From assembly GCA_041653835.1 (NCBI GenBank), contig JBAZEP010000026.1:1-21876 (forward strand): a DNA stretch of 21,876 nt, read 5' to 3'. The notes under the pieces are model-generated. The model was given only the letters and a program-made list of their open reading frames with translations, was not told the origin of the DNA and ran no database searches. This stretch comes from UBA10183 sp041653835. GTDB taxonomy: Bacteria; Omnitrophota; Gorgyraeia; Gorgyraeales; Gorgyraeaceae. Positions 1 to 7,903 of the stretch are shown here, piece by piece. Every line of letters begins with the position of its first letter. Position 1 is the stretch's first letter. A program made the translations under genes and the position numbers.

Positions 1-781
1 ACAGGTACGCCTTCATAAGATTTACCCTTGTAAGAAGCTCGTTCGAAGAATAAACCCTGTTGAGGTTTTCCCCGGGTATATTCATGAAGCTCGGAAGGCC
101 CGCGCCTGTTCCCACGAAAACAGCCTTATAACCTTCGTCAAACAGGTCTTTCAGTAAAGAGGTCTTCCCGACGATAAAATTAGTCCTGATCTCAACGCCT
201 AATGATTCCAGGTATTTTACTTCTTTCTGGACGATATCTTTCGGGAGCCGGAACTCAGGTATGCCGTACATAAGCACGCCCCCCGCCACATGCAGTGCCT
301 CTAATATGGTGACGCTATAACCCATCCTCGCCAAATCTCCGGCACAGGTCAGGCCAGCGGGCCCGGAACCTATAACCGCCACTTTTTCCCCTTTTGCGCT
401 TTGCGCTATGCGCTTTGCCCCTGGCTTATTCTTTAATTCCCAGTCCGCTACAAATCTTTCAAGCCCGCCTATATTTATAGGCGCCTTTTTAGCGTTCAGG
501 ATGCATGCGCCTTCGCATTGATTTTCCTGCGGGCATACCCTGCCGCATACGCCGGGCAGGCTGTTTTTTTCTTTTATCGTCCTGATGGCTCCTTCGAAAT
601 CTTTTTTCTTTATCGCGCTTATAAAGCCCGAGATATCTATTTCCACAGGGCAATTCATGGAACACTTCGCCTTTTTGCAGGAAAGGCATCTCAGCGCTTC
701 TTTTAATGCTTCTTCCTCAGACAGGCCCAGCGCTACCTCGTAAAAATTCTTTATCCTTTCTTCCGCAGTCTGTTTGTTCAT
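1..781 (-). CDS. nfnB: NfnB / glutamate-synthase small-subunit-like FAD-NAD(P) oxidoreductase, 5' part only
   Basis: The gene runs off the left edge; 260 residues are visible of a family usually about 460 long. The N-terminal part (residues about 30-95) is rich in cysteines in the pattern of the double [4Fe-4S] domain of GltD/NfnB proteins (CLSCKKAKCSMNCPV, then CGRVCPQENQCEGAC). A dinucleotide-binding motif follows (VAVIGSGPAGLTCAGDLA) and then GGVLMYGIPEFRLP, typical of this family. The start ATG overlaps the stop of the preceding gene by four bases (ATGA), and GAGGG lies just upstream as a ribosome site. Its partner gene is an NfnA-type subunit, so I prefer NfnB (electron-bifurcating NADH-dependent ferredoxin:NADP+ oxidoreductase) over the small subunit of glutamate synthase. 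No large glutamate synthase gene is visible, but the downstream side is cut off. The family is certain; the exact enzyme is inferred from the neighbour. Confidence 0.88.
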   Translation of the reverse strand, partial: MNKQTAEERIKNFYEVALGLSEEEALKEALRCLSCKKAKCSMNCPVEIDISGFISAIKKKDFEGAIRTIKEKNSLPGVCGRVCPQENQCEGACILNAKKAPINIGGLERFVADWELKNKPGAKRIAQSAKGEKVAVIGSGPAGLTCAGDLARMGYSVTILEALHVAGGVLMYGIPEFRLPKDIVQKEVKYLESLGVEIRTNFIVGKTSLLKDLFDEGYKAVFVGTGAGLPSFMNIPGENLNRVYSSNELLTRVNLMKAYL

Positions 782-1599
782 TGCAGTATCCCTCGTATCT
801 TGCAGGCATGTTTTTCCTGTTCCTTAAACAAGCCCTGCCGGGCTTTCAGTTCCTTAAAATTTACCAAATGGCCGTCGAATTCAGGGCCGTCCACGCACGC
901 GAACTTTGTTTCGTTACCCACCTGGATCCTGCACGAACCGCACATGCCTGTACCGTCCACAAGTACTGTGTTCAGCGAAACCAGGGTCTTTATGCCGTAC
1001 GGCCTGGTCAGGTTAGAAACCACTTCCATCATTATCCCTGGCCCTACAGCGTAAACAAGGTCTATTTTTTTGCCTGAATCTATCAATCTTTTAAGGATAT
1101 CCGAGACAAAACCTTTTTCGCCGTCTGAGCCGTCATCCGTGACCACATGCAGCTCCACGCCGAGAGAGGTTAATTCTTTTTTAAATATCAAAAGCTCTTT
1201 ATTCCTCGCGCCGATAATAACTACCACATTGTTCCCCGCGTTTTTATAAGCCTTTGCCACAGGATAGAGCTCGGCGATACCCACGCCTCCCCCGACACAG
1301 CACACTGTACCGATTTTTTTGACGTCGGTAGCGTGCCCCAGCGGCCCCACCACGTCAGAGACAGCTTCGCCCGCTTTCTTTTCAGCCAGCCTGTGGGTAG
1401 TCACTCCCGCGACCTGGTAAACTATGGTTATATTTTCGCCGTCCTTATCGGCTATGGTAAGGGGGATGCGCTCCCCTTTGTCATCGATCCGAAGTATCAT
1501 AAACTGGCCTGCCCTGGCTTTAGCGGCAAGCAAAGGCGCCTTTATGGCCATTTTAAAAATGTTCGGCGCTATGTTCTCATTGCTTAAAATCTTAAACAT
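778..1599 (-). CDS. nfnA: NfnA-type ferredoxin-NADP+ reductase / sulfide dehydrogenase subunit (FAD and [2Fe-2S])
   Basis: This 273-residue protein has the ferredoxin-reductase fold of the dihydroorotate dehydrogenase electron-transfer, SudB and NfnA group. An FAD-binding beta-barrel fills residues 1-95, with GERIPLTIAD at the flavin site. An NAD(P)-binding domain follows, beginning VCCVGGGVGIAELYPVAKA. The C-terminal cysteine loop (MCGSCRIQVGNETKFACVDG, then PEFDGH) is the [2Fe-2S] site. That CVDGPEFDGH ending marks the NfnA/SudB branch rather than PyrK. With the next gene it should form the NfnAB complex, which links NADH, reduced ferredoxin and NADPH pools in anaerobes. The start overlaps the end of coaX by eight bases and is preceded by AAAGGAG. 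Length matches the family. The older label sulfide dehydrogenase subunit B remains possible. Confidence 0.88.
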   Translation of the reverse strand: MFKILSNENIAPNIFKMAIKAPLLAAKARAGQFMILRIDDKGERIPLTIADKDGENITIVYQVAGVTTHRLAEKKAGEAVSDVVGPLGHATDVKKIGTVCCVGGGVGIAELYPVAKAYKNAGNNVVVIIGARNKELLIFKKELTSLGVELHVVTDDGSDGEKGFVSDILKRLIDSGKKIDLVYAVGPGIMMEVVSNLTRPYGIKTLVSLNTVLVDGTGMCGSCRIQVGNETKFACVDGPEFDGHLVNFKELKARQGLFKEQEKHACKIRGILQ

Positions 1600-2571
1600 G
1601 TCTCTCCTTTAACTGATTGATTATCTGCAGGCCTTTGAGCGTAAGTTCAGGTTCTATTATGTCCACGGTCTCGCAATAAGGGCCAAGGAGGCTGGAAAAG
1701 CCGCCGGTGGCTATAACCTTGGCGTTTTTACAATAACGCTTTTTTAGTTTACGGACCACGCTGTCGCATAAACCGCTGAAACCGTACACTACGCCTATCA
1801 ACATGCTTTGTCTTGTTTCTCTTCCCAATATCCCTTTTGGTTTTGTGATGCTGACTTTTGGGAGAAGCGCTGTTTTTTCAGAGAGCGCCCACAACGAGAT
1901 CCCGGGGCCGGGCGCTATGACCCCGCCGATGTATTCTTTGTTTTTGTTGACGATGTCTATTGTTATAGCGGTGCCGAAATCCGCTATGACACACTCTCCG
2001 CCATATAATTCATACGCTGCCCTGGCGTTCACGAGCCTGTCANNNNNNNNNNNNNNNNNNNNNNNNNNNNNNNNNNNNNNNNNNNNNNNNNNNNNNNNNN
2101 NNNNNNNNNNNNNNNNNNNNNNNNNNNNNNNNNNNNNNNNNNTATGACCCCGCCGATGTATTCTTTGTTTTTGTTGACGATGTCTATTGTTATAGCGGTG
2201 CCGAAATCCGCTATGACACACTCTCCGCCATATAATTCATACGCTGCCCTGGCGTTCACGAGCCTGTCAAAACCTACCTGTTTCGGATCCCTGTAAAGAT
2301 TTTTTATTCCGCTGTCAATATCCCTGCCTACGACCGCGCAATCCCTGCCAATTGTTTTTTTGACCGCCTTTTCCACTATTTTTAAGGCATCCGGCACTAC
2401 GCTTGCCACTATCACGGAGTCTATCTTATTGACATAAGGTTTTAATTTTACCCTGTAATCCCCTGCGGCATTTTTAGAACAAGTAGGTATCGTGAATACT
2501 TTCTTCAAAACTCTTTTATCAAAAATACCGTTATGTATACTGGTATTGCCTATATCTATCGCCAACAGCAT
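1592..2571 (-). CDS. coaX: Type III pantothenate kinase, split by an assembly gap
   Basis: CoaX phosphorylates pantothenate in the first step of coenzyme A synthesis. The N-terminal half has the phosphate-binding motif AIDIGNT (residue 4 on), then GFDRLVNA (about 100-107) and the metal/ATP-site motif VIADFGTAITID (about 119-130). The C-terminal half carries IGGVIAPGPGIS and ATGGFSSLLG. As printed, the frame is broken by 100 N with the same 127 bases on both sides. Removing the N run and one copy deletes 227 bases and gives a continuous frame of 250 residues, the usual CoaX length, so I regard the gene as intact in the organism. The ATG at 2571 is preferred over the GTG at 2577 because GAGGTGATC precedes it at ideal spacing. 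Its start lies just past the birA stop, a common birA-coaX pairing. Confidence 0.92.
1604..1610 (-). promoter_or_regulatory. Ribosome binding site of nfnA, inside the 3' end of coaX
   Basis: AAAGGAG, read on the minus strand, lies four bases before the nfnA ATG and within the last codons of coaX. It supports the chosen nfnA start and translational coupling of the two genes. Confidence 0.7.
1916..2042. repeat. 127-base contig-end duplicate, left copy
   Basis: These 127 bases, inside coaX, are identical to 2143-2269. The left copy stops exactly at the N run. A length of 127 is a common largest k-mer in de Bruijn assemblers, so this is best read as an unmerged contig overlap and not a biological repeat. 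Confidence 0.93.
2043..2142. other. Assembly gap of exactly 100 N
   Basis: The run contains 100 unknown bases, the usual placeholder for a gap of unknown size. Identical sequence on both sides shows it joins two contigs that overlap, so the true gap is probably negative. Confidence 0.97.
2143..2269. repeat. 127-base contig-end duplicate, right copy
   Basis: Second copy of 1916-2042, beginning directly after the N run. Joining the two copies into one keeps the coaX frame and restores the expected residues on each side (IGGVI followed by APGPGIS). Confidence 0.93.
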
Positions 2572-2572
2572 G

Positions 2573-2580
2573 ATCACCTC
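2573..2580 (-). promoter_or_regulatory. Ribosome binding site that decides the coaX start
   Basis: GAGGTGAT, followed by C and the ATG at 2571, matches an extended complement of the 16S rRNA 3' end. It overlaps the birA stop codon and favours the ATG at 2571 over the in-frame GTG two codons earlier. Confidence 0.75.
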
Positions 2581-3536
2581 AACATTGTCACGTCGCCTGC
2601 CAGGACCCTTTCGTTGAGCCCGGAATCCATCCTTAATATAAGAGCGCCTTCTTTATCAACGTCTATGGCGTAGCCTTCTATTTTCCTGTCATGATACGTC
2701 ACCCTGACCCTGGTGCCCAGGAAATTCGAGTATTCTTTATATTCTCTTATTATATCGGCTATGCGGCCCGCCTTAAAAAAACCATAATACTTATCCAGGT
2801 TCCTGAAAAGCTCCTTTATCAGCTCTATCCTGGATACTTCCCTTCCGCACTCTTCCATTATGGAGGTCGCGTCTTTGGGCAGGGACTCTTTTTTGGCGTT
2901 TATATTAATACCTATGCCTATTATAACAAAATTAACTTTGTCTGTCTCGGCATTTATCTCGGTCAATATCCCGCATATCTTTTTTCCGTTCACCAAAACA
3001 TCGTTCGGCCATTTTATGAACGCCGGGATATCGTGCGTATCCCTGATCGTCTTCGCCACGCTCAGCGCGGAAAAAAGCGTAATGCACGGCGACTCTTTAG
3101 GCAGGATGTCCGGCCTTAATATCACTGAAAAATACGCTCCCTTGGATTTAGGCGACGCCCATTTCCTGCCCATCCTGCCCCTGCCGCTGGTCTGCGATTC
3201 CGCTATCACTATCGAGCCTTCTTTTTCCCCCTGCATGGCGAGGGAGCATGCCGCGTCATTGGTGGAAGTGGTTTCCCTGTAAGAATATATTTTTCCGGCC
3301 ACGATATCCGTCTTGAGTTTCCATTTCAGCTCAACCTCTGTCAGGCGGTCAGGTACGGAAATTATCTTATACCCCAGGTGCGGGAACGCTTCGATCCCAT
3401 AGCCTTCTTCCCTGAGATTTTCTATATGTTTCCACACCGCCGCGCGGGAAATACCGAGTTCGCGGCTCAATTCCTCGCCTGAGACATAGCCTTCGTCGTG
3501 CTTTTTGAAATAATTAAGTATCTTATCGTCCAGCAT
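2574..3536 (-). CDS. birA: Biotin-protein ligase with N-terminal repressor domain
   Basis: The product (320 residues from the chosen ATG) activates biotin to biotinyl-AMP and attaches it to carboxylase carrier proteins. Residues 1-60 are a winged helix-turn-helix (SGEELSRELGISRAAVWKHI), so it is the bifunctional form that can also act as biotin-operon repressor. The catalytic domain shows ETTSTNDA, the biotinyl-AMP loop GRGRMGRKW (118-126), FIKWPNDVLVNGKKICGIL (173-191) and a C-terminal SH3-like segment. The frame stays open upstream to a TTG at 3575 inside a large palindrome and a GTG at 3548. I chose the ATG at 3536 because MLDDKILNYF aligns with the usual BirA N-terminus. No biotin genes are in the window, so targets of repression cannot be seen. 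Confidence 0.93.
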   Translation of the reverse strand: MLDDKILNYFKKHDEGYVSGEELSRELGISRAAVWKHIENLREEGYGIEAFPHLGYKIISVPDRLTEVELKWKLKTDIVAGKIYSYRETTSTNDAACSLAMQGEKEGSIVIAESQTSGRGRMGRKWASPKSKGAYFSVILRPDILPKESPCITLFSALSVAKTIRDTHDIPAFIKWPNDVLVNGKKICGILTEINAETDKVNFVIIGIGININAKKESLPKDATSIMEECGREVSRIELIKELFRNLDKYYGFFKAGRIADIIREYKEYSNFLGTRVRVTYHDRKIEGYAIDVDKEGALILRMDSGLNERVLAGDVTMLR

Positions 3537-3548
3537 ATTTTTAACCAC

Positions 3549-3597
3549 CCCAAACCCGCATTGGGGAAGGTTCAACCTTCCCCAATGCGGGTTTGGG
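3549..3597. repeat. 49-base perfect inverted repeat between uvrB and birA
   Basis: Two 24-base arms (3549-3572 and 3574-3597) are exact reverse complements around one unpaired base. The element begins directly after the uvrB stop codon and ends 12 bases before the birA start. In mRNA it would form a very stable hairpin with a tiny loop. No run of U follows on the transcribed strand, so it is not a standard intrinsic terminator. It may be an intergenic palindromic repeat, a transcript stabiliser or a cruciform-forming site. Its arms do not resemble the repeat elements at 9529 and 12991. Confidence 0.9.
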
Positions 3598-5562
3598 TCA
3601 GGTCTCCTTTAGCTCCTTTATCCTGTCCCTTAGTTTCGCGGCGCGCTCGAACTGCAGGTTCCTCGCCGCGAGCTCCATTTCCCTTTCAAGTTCGGATATA
3701 AGCTCTTCTTTTTCAAAATCTTCTTCTGTCTGTCCCGCCGTTTCCAGGACGATCTCTTCGGCTTTTTTGAAAGATTCTATGCCTTCCCTTATGGCTTTTT
3801 CAATGGAGCGGGGCGTGATATTATTGGCCTTGTTGAACTCCGCCTGTTTCTTCCTCCTTCTCGCGGTCTCGTCAATAGCCTTCTTCATGGAATCGGTCAC
3901 GGTATCGGCATACATTATAACACGGCCGTCAATATTCCTGGCTGCCCTGCCCGCCACCTGTATCAGCGACGTCTCCGATCTCAGGAAACCTTCTTTATCC
4001 GCGTCTAATATAGCCACCAGGCTCACTTCGGGCAGGTCAAGTCCTTCTCTTAATAGATTTATGCCTACCAGGCAGTCGAATTTCTTCATCCGCAAATCCC
4101 TCAAAAGTTCAGCCCTTTCAATAGCCCCCAATTCAGAATGTATATATGTCACTTTTATGCCCAATTCCTTAAGGTATCCCGCAAGGTCTTCCGACATCCT
4201 TTTGGTCAGGGTAGTGACGAGCGCGCGCTGGCCCTTGGCTGTTACCGCCTTTATATTCTCGATAAGGTCAGGTATCTGGTTTTCCGTGGATTTCACGGTT
4301 ATATCCGGGTCCAGCAGGCCTGTCGGCCTTATAACCTGCTCCGCTATCAGGTTCGAATTGCGAAGCTCGTATTCCGAAGGCGTGGCTGACACAAAAACCG
4401 CTTCATGGATAATGGACATGAATTCGTCAAAATTCAAAGGCCTGTTATCCAGCGCCGAAGGAAGCCTGAAGCCATAGTCCACGAGCGTCTGCTTGCGCGC
4501 CCGGTCGCCGTTGTACATGCCTCTTATCTGGGGCACCGTTACGTGCGATTCGTCTATCACGGTCAGGAAATCTTCCGGGAAATAGTCGAGCAGGCAGTAC
4601 GGCCTGGACCCGGGAGCTCTGGCGCTCAAATGCCTCGAGTAGTTTTCTATGCCGTTACAAAACCCCATTTCCGCGAGCATCTCCAGGTCGTAACGCGTCC
4701 TGGACTGGAGCCTCTGCGCCTCCAATAATTTATTCTGAGCCCTGAGTTCCGCGAGCCTCTCTTCCAGTTCCTTTTCGATCGAAGCGATAGCCGCTTTTAT
4801 CCTGTCCTCAGTGGTAACAAAATGTTTCGCGGGATAAACCGCTATCTTGTCGATGAAATCCGCTATAATCTTGCCGCTGACAGGGTGTAGTTCCGAGATC
4901 TTTTCTATCTCGTCCCCGAAAAAGTTTATCCTGAAAAAAGTTTCTTTATAAGCCGGGAATATGTCTACTGTCTCGCCCCTTACCCTGAAGCATCCTCTCT
5001 TGAAACCTATATCGTCCCTTGTATAGTGTATATCCACGAGATGCGCCAATAGGTCGCTTCTCTTTACCGATTCCCCTTTCTTTAAAAACAACAGCAGTCC
5101 CTCGTAATCTTCCGGGGAGCCTAAACCGTATATGCACGATACGCTCGCCACGATTATGACATCGCGCCTGGACATCAGGGAACTGGTGGCGGAAAGCCTG
5201 AGCCTGTCTATATTATCGTTTATCGAGGCGTCCTTCTCTATATAGACATCCGCCTGCGGCACATAAGCCTCGGGCTGGTAATAATCATAATAACTCACGA
5301 AATATTCTACCGCGTTATGAGGGAAAAACTCCCTGAATTCGCTGTACAACTGCGCCGCGAGGGTCTTGTTATGCGATATCACAAGCGTAGGCCGCTGGAC
5401 ATTGGCGATCACGTTCGCCATGGTAAATGTCTTGCCGCTTCCTGTAACGCCGAGAAGTGTCTGGTATTTGAGGCTTTTGCGCAATCCTTCAGTAAGGCGG
5501 TTTATCGCCTCCTGCTGGTCCCCGCAAGGCTTGAATGGGCTTGTTAATTCGAATTCTTGCAT
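3598..5562 (-). CDS. uvrB: UvrABC excinuclease subunit B
   Basis: UvrB is the damage-verifying helicase-like subunit of nucleotide excision repair, loaded by UvrA and cut-coupled to UvrC. The 654-residue product is full length. Visible motifs are Walker A GVTGSGKT (38-45), the damage-probing beta-hairpin YYDYYQPEAYVPQADVYIEK (91-110), the Walker B box DESH (337-340), helicase motif VSATPSEYEL, helicase motifs V and VI (GINLLREGLDLPEVSLV; QVAGRAARN), and a C-terminal UVR domain (about 617-652, ELEREMELAARNLQFERAAK) that binds UvrC. The start lies 3 bases past the stop of the preceding radical SAM gene, with no good ribosome site, so translation may be coupled. Nothing unusual is visible in the protein. 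Confidence 0.98.
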   Translation of the reverse strand: MQEFELTSPFKPCGDQQEAINRLTEGLRKSLKYQTLLGVTGSGKTFTMANVIANVQRPTLVISHNKTLAAQLYSEFREFFPHNAVEYFVSYYDYYQPEAYVPQADVYIEKDASINDNIDRLRLSATSSLMSRRDVIIVASVSCIYGLGSPEDYEGLLLFLKKGESVKRSDLLAHLVDIHYTRDDIGFKRGCFRVRGETVDIFPAYKETFFRINFFGDEIEKISELHPVSGKIIADFIDKIAVYPAKHFVTTEDRIKAAIASIEKELEERLAELRAQNKLLEAQRLQSRTRYDLEMLAEMGFCNGIENYSRHLSARAPGSRPYCLLDYFPEDFLTVIDESHVTVPQIRGMYNGDRARKQTLVDYGFRLPSALDNRPLNFDEFMSIIHEAVFVSATPSEYELRNSNLIAEQVIRPTGLLDPDITVKSTENQIPDLIENIKAVTAKGQRALVTTLTKRMSEDLAGYLKELGIKVTYIHSELGAIERAELLRDLRMKKFDCLVGINLLREGLDLPEVSLVAILDADKEGFLRSETSLIQVAGRAARNIDGRVIMYADTVTDSMKKAIDETARRRKKQAEFNKANNITPRSIEKAIREGIESFKKAEEIVLETAGQTEEDFEKEELISELEREMELAARNLQFERAAKLRDRIKELKET

Positions 5563-5565
5563 AAG

Positions 5566-7881
5566 TTAACTTAAGTTCACTGTATCAAAATTATTCATGG
5601 GGCAAAATTCCTGATTACACGGCCGCGGTTCAGAAAAAAGCTCTATTGTCCGGCCGCGCATATTACCTAAAAGTTCTTCAGGGGCATAGTTACAGCGCGT
5701 AATGACCCCGTCGGAACCTATGTACGCGCTTTTAAAACCTGCGTTACACAGCTTACCGCAAGGGCTTTCCCCGCGCAAATTATAACAAATCCGCTCTTTC
5801 GTGCCAAGATAAGGTTTAAGCGTTTCGCATTCTTCCTCTGTATAGCGATCCGGGTATTGCATCCGGTCATGCGTACCCCAAAAAGCGGTCATTACAGCCG
5901 ACAGGCCGGCGTCCGCGCAATGCTCCATAAATGCCGGCAGGCGGGCTATGAACGGCGGGTAGGCGAGGCAGTGGATCGTAAGCGCGAACCCCTTTCTTTT
6001 TAACTCTAAACAGCTGTCAAGAAAAGCCGCGGAATCGGAAAAAGCCGGATGAAAACTCGCCTCTACGGCAACCCTGGAGGGGTCAAGTTCAAGAAGCCCT
6101 CGCCAATCAACAGACATGTTTGTGCGGACTGTTACGCTATGATAAGCGCTTATCTTGCGGCAGGTATCCAAAAAATACGGGTGAAGCAGGGGCTCCCCTC
6201 CTGTCATGACAACGCTCCCCGTGCCATATTTCTCGTGCGTGTACTTCCAGAAATCCGCGTATTCCCGGACTGTGAGAGAAGCAGGCTGCCGCGGCCGACT
6301 GTTATTCTTCGCCTTCGCGCAATATTCACAGCCAAATGTGCATGTTTCCTGCAAATGCCATTCAAAACGTACGGCGCCCCCCTGCTGTTTCTCGACCAGG
6401 TTCCCGCATATGTTCAACTTAGGGGCATGGCAATAATCATTATACTCTTTAAAGAACTCTTCCTTGTTCTCGATATTCTTCTGATAGGCACCGTCCAGTG
6501 GTATTTGCAGGGACTGCGCCGTACGGCAGAAATCTTCAAAACGGCCAAAACGCTCCGGATAAGTATTCCTGCCGTCCCTGCTTTTCCAGTAAAGAGGATG
6601 CGGATCGGAATAAAGCCCGTTCTGAACCGCCTGTTTATATAATGGGGCGTGCCTTTCTATAATACAGAAAGCCTCCGCCGGGATAACTTTATCCGCGGAA
6701 TGCCGGATCTTTTTTAAAAAATCCAATGTTTGCGTAAAATCATGTTTTTCTTCTCCCGGAAATCCGAACATGAAGATCGCGGTAACCTTGATACCGGCGT
6801 CATGTGTATCCCCGATCACCTCAACGGCAGTATCAACCGCAAAGCGTTTACCCATCTGTCCAATTACTTTTTGCGACCCGGATTCCACCCCGTAAGTAAT
6901 TTCCACGCACCCGGCCTCCCGCATCCGCGGCAACAGATCTTTATTCATCTCGGGCCTGATAATCCCCTGGCACCACCATTTTATATCCGGCATATCCTCG
7001 CGTTTCTTCGCCTCAATGACAAGCTGGCAGAATTGCCGCAGCGCCGCGATGTTCCCGTTTATCATGCAGTCATGGAAACTGAAATAATCCACTTGCGGAT
7101 GGAGCGCGAGCTGGTGTTGGATTTCTTTGAAAATCCTTCCGCCGCTCTGCGTTCGATATCTCTGCCAGGGAAGCTTAGCCGTACAGAAAAGGCAATTCCA
7201 GATACACCCCCTGCTCGACAGGAGCGGCAGTTCCCTGGGATGTTCGTAATCCGATAGGGAAAAATCGCTGAAATCGGCGTAAGGCAAGGTATTGAGATCA
7301 GGAACCGGTTCCCGCTCTCCTGAATTCACGATCCTGCCGCCTTGCTTAAAAATTACCCCGGGGCAAATATCTATTTCTCCTTTTTCCCTGATAATCCCTG
7401 CCAGCTCCACTATGGTGCTGTCGCCTTCGTTTAATACAATGGCATCTACACAATCTGTCTTAAGGAATTCGTTGCCTCCGACGCAAGGCACTGCCTGCGG
7501 TCCGCCGAATACTATAATACGCTTGTTGTCGCGCGCCTTGATCAGGCTGGCTATCGCCACGCTCATAAAATGATTCGGATAATAAACCGAAAAACCTATG
7601 ACAGGGGCGCCGGTATCCAATATCTCCTCTATATATCCTTCCAGGATATTTTTATGATCCCTCAAAAAAGCGGAAATAAATGTGTGGTCTTTCCAGTAAA
7701 AATCATGCTCCTGCGCCCATTTGTCCTTATACTCCTGCCGGCAGTTATGGAAAAATCTGCTGTTCAGGTCAAAACAGACGGCACGATAACCGGAATTGCG
7801 CAAATTAGCCGATAATAAAGCCAGTGAGATGGGAGGCTTTGTCAGCGACCAGCTTGGCGTCAGGATTAATGCGATGTCCAT
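5566..7881 (-). CDS. Tandem radical SAM protein: B12-binding-like domain, radical SAM, second radical SAM with SPASM-like tail
   Basis: This 771-residue protein joins two radical SAM enzymes. Residues 1-180 resemble the cobalamin-binding Rossmann domain of B12-type radical SAM proteins, but I see no DxHxxG cobalamin-ligand motif. The first radical SAM core has CIWNCLFC (C226, C230, C233), then ITYGVESGSQ and a GFPGE motif. After a linker (about 440-505) a second core starts with CTFGCEYC (C514, C518, C521) and MTGGEP (559-564). Its tail holds further cysteines (699, 708, 712, 730, 755, 760) around CNAGFKSAYIGSDGVITRC, the look of a SPASM-type auxiliary-cluster domain. I do not recognise the substrate. 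It lies between nadC (22 bases) and uvrB (3 bases) and has no clear ribosome site; neither neighbour explains it. It could modify a peptide, a lipid or a small molecule. Confidence 0.85.
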   Translation of the reverse strand: MDIALILTPSWSLTKPPISLALLSANLRNSGYRAVCFDLNSRFFHNCRQEYKDKWAQEHDFYWKDHTFISAFLRDHKNILEGYIEEILDTGAPVIGFSVYYPNHFMSVAIASLIKARDNKRIIVFGGPQAVPCVGGNEFLKTDCVDAIVLNEGDSTIVELAGIIREKGEIDICPGVIFKQGGRIVNSGEREPVPDLNTLPYADFSDFSLSDYEHPRELPLLSSRGCIWNCLFCTAKLPWQRYRTQSGGRIFKEIQHQLALHPQVDYFSFHDCMINGNIAALRQFCQLVIEAKKREDMPDIKWWCQGIIRPEMNKDLLPRMREAGCVEITYGVESGSQKVIGQMGKRFAVDTAVEVIGDTHDAGIKVTAIFMFGFPGEEKHDFTQTLDFLKKIRHSADKVIPAEAFCIIERHAPLYKQAVQNGLYSDPHPLYWKSRDGRNTYPERFGRFEDFCRTAQSLQIPLDGAYQKNIENKEEFFKEYNDYCHAPKLNICGNLVEKQQGGAVRFEWHLQETCTFGCEYCAKAKNNSRPRQPASLTVREYADFWKYTHEKYGTGSVVMTGGEPLLHPYFLDTCRKISAYHSVTVRTNMSVDWRGLLELDPSRVAVEASFHPAFSDSAAFLDSCLELKRKGFALTIHCLAYPPFIARLPAFMEHCADAGLSAVMTAFWGTHDRMQYPDRYTEEECETLKPYLGTKERICYNLRGESPCGKLCNAGFKSAYIGSDGVITRCNYAPEELLGNMRGRTIELFSEPRPCNQEFCPMNNFDTVNLS

Positions 7882-7903
7882 AAAAAATAAAAGGGAAATT
7901 ATA

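Noticed and set aside
385..420. Short near-repeats of TGCGCTTTGC in nfnB
   Set aside because: They are in frame and encode a linker between the iron-sulfur and flavin domains; they are too short and imperfect to treat as a repeat element.
1916..2269. Direct repeats with a spacer as a possible CRISPR or mobile element
   Set aside because: Only two exact copies, both ending at an N run and lying inside one gene frame; an assembly overlap explains everything.
3540..3575. Upstream extension of birA to a TTG or GTG start
   Set aside because: The added residues are encoded by the palindrome and do not resemble BirA N-termini; the ATG at 3536 gives the normal protein.
3593..4477. Plus-strand open frame of 294 codons opposite uvrB
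   Set aside because: It lies antisense to an unmistakable uvrB; its translation is Ser-rich with no recognisable motif, as expected for the shadow of a conserved gene.
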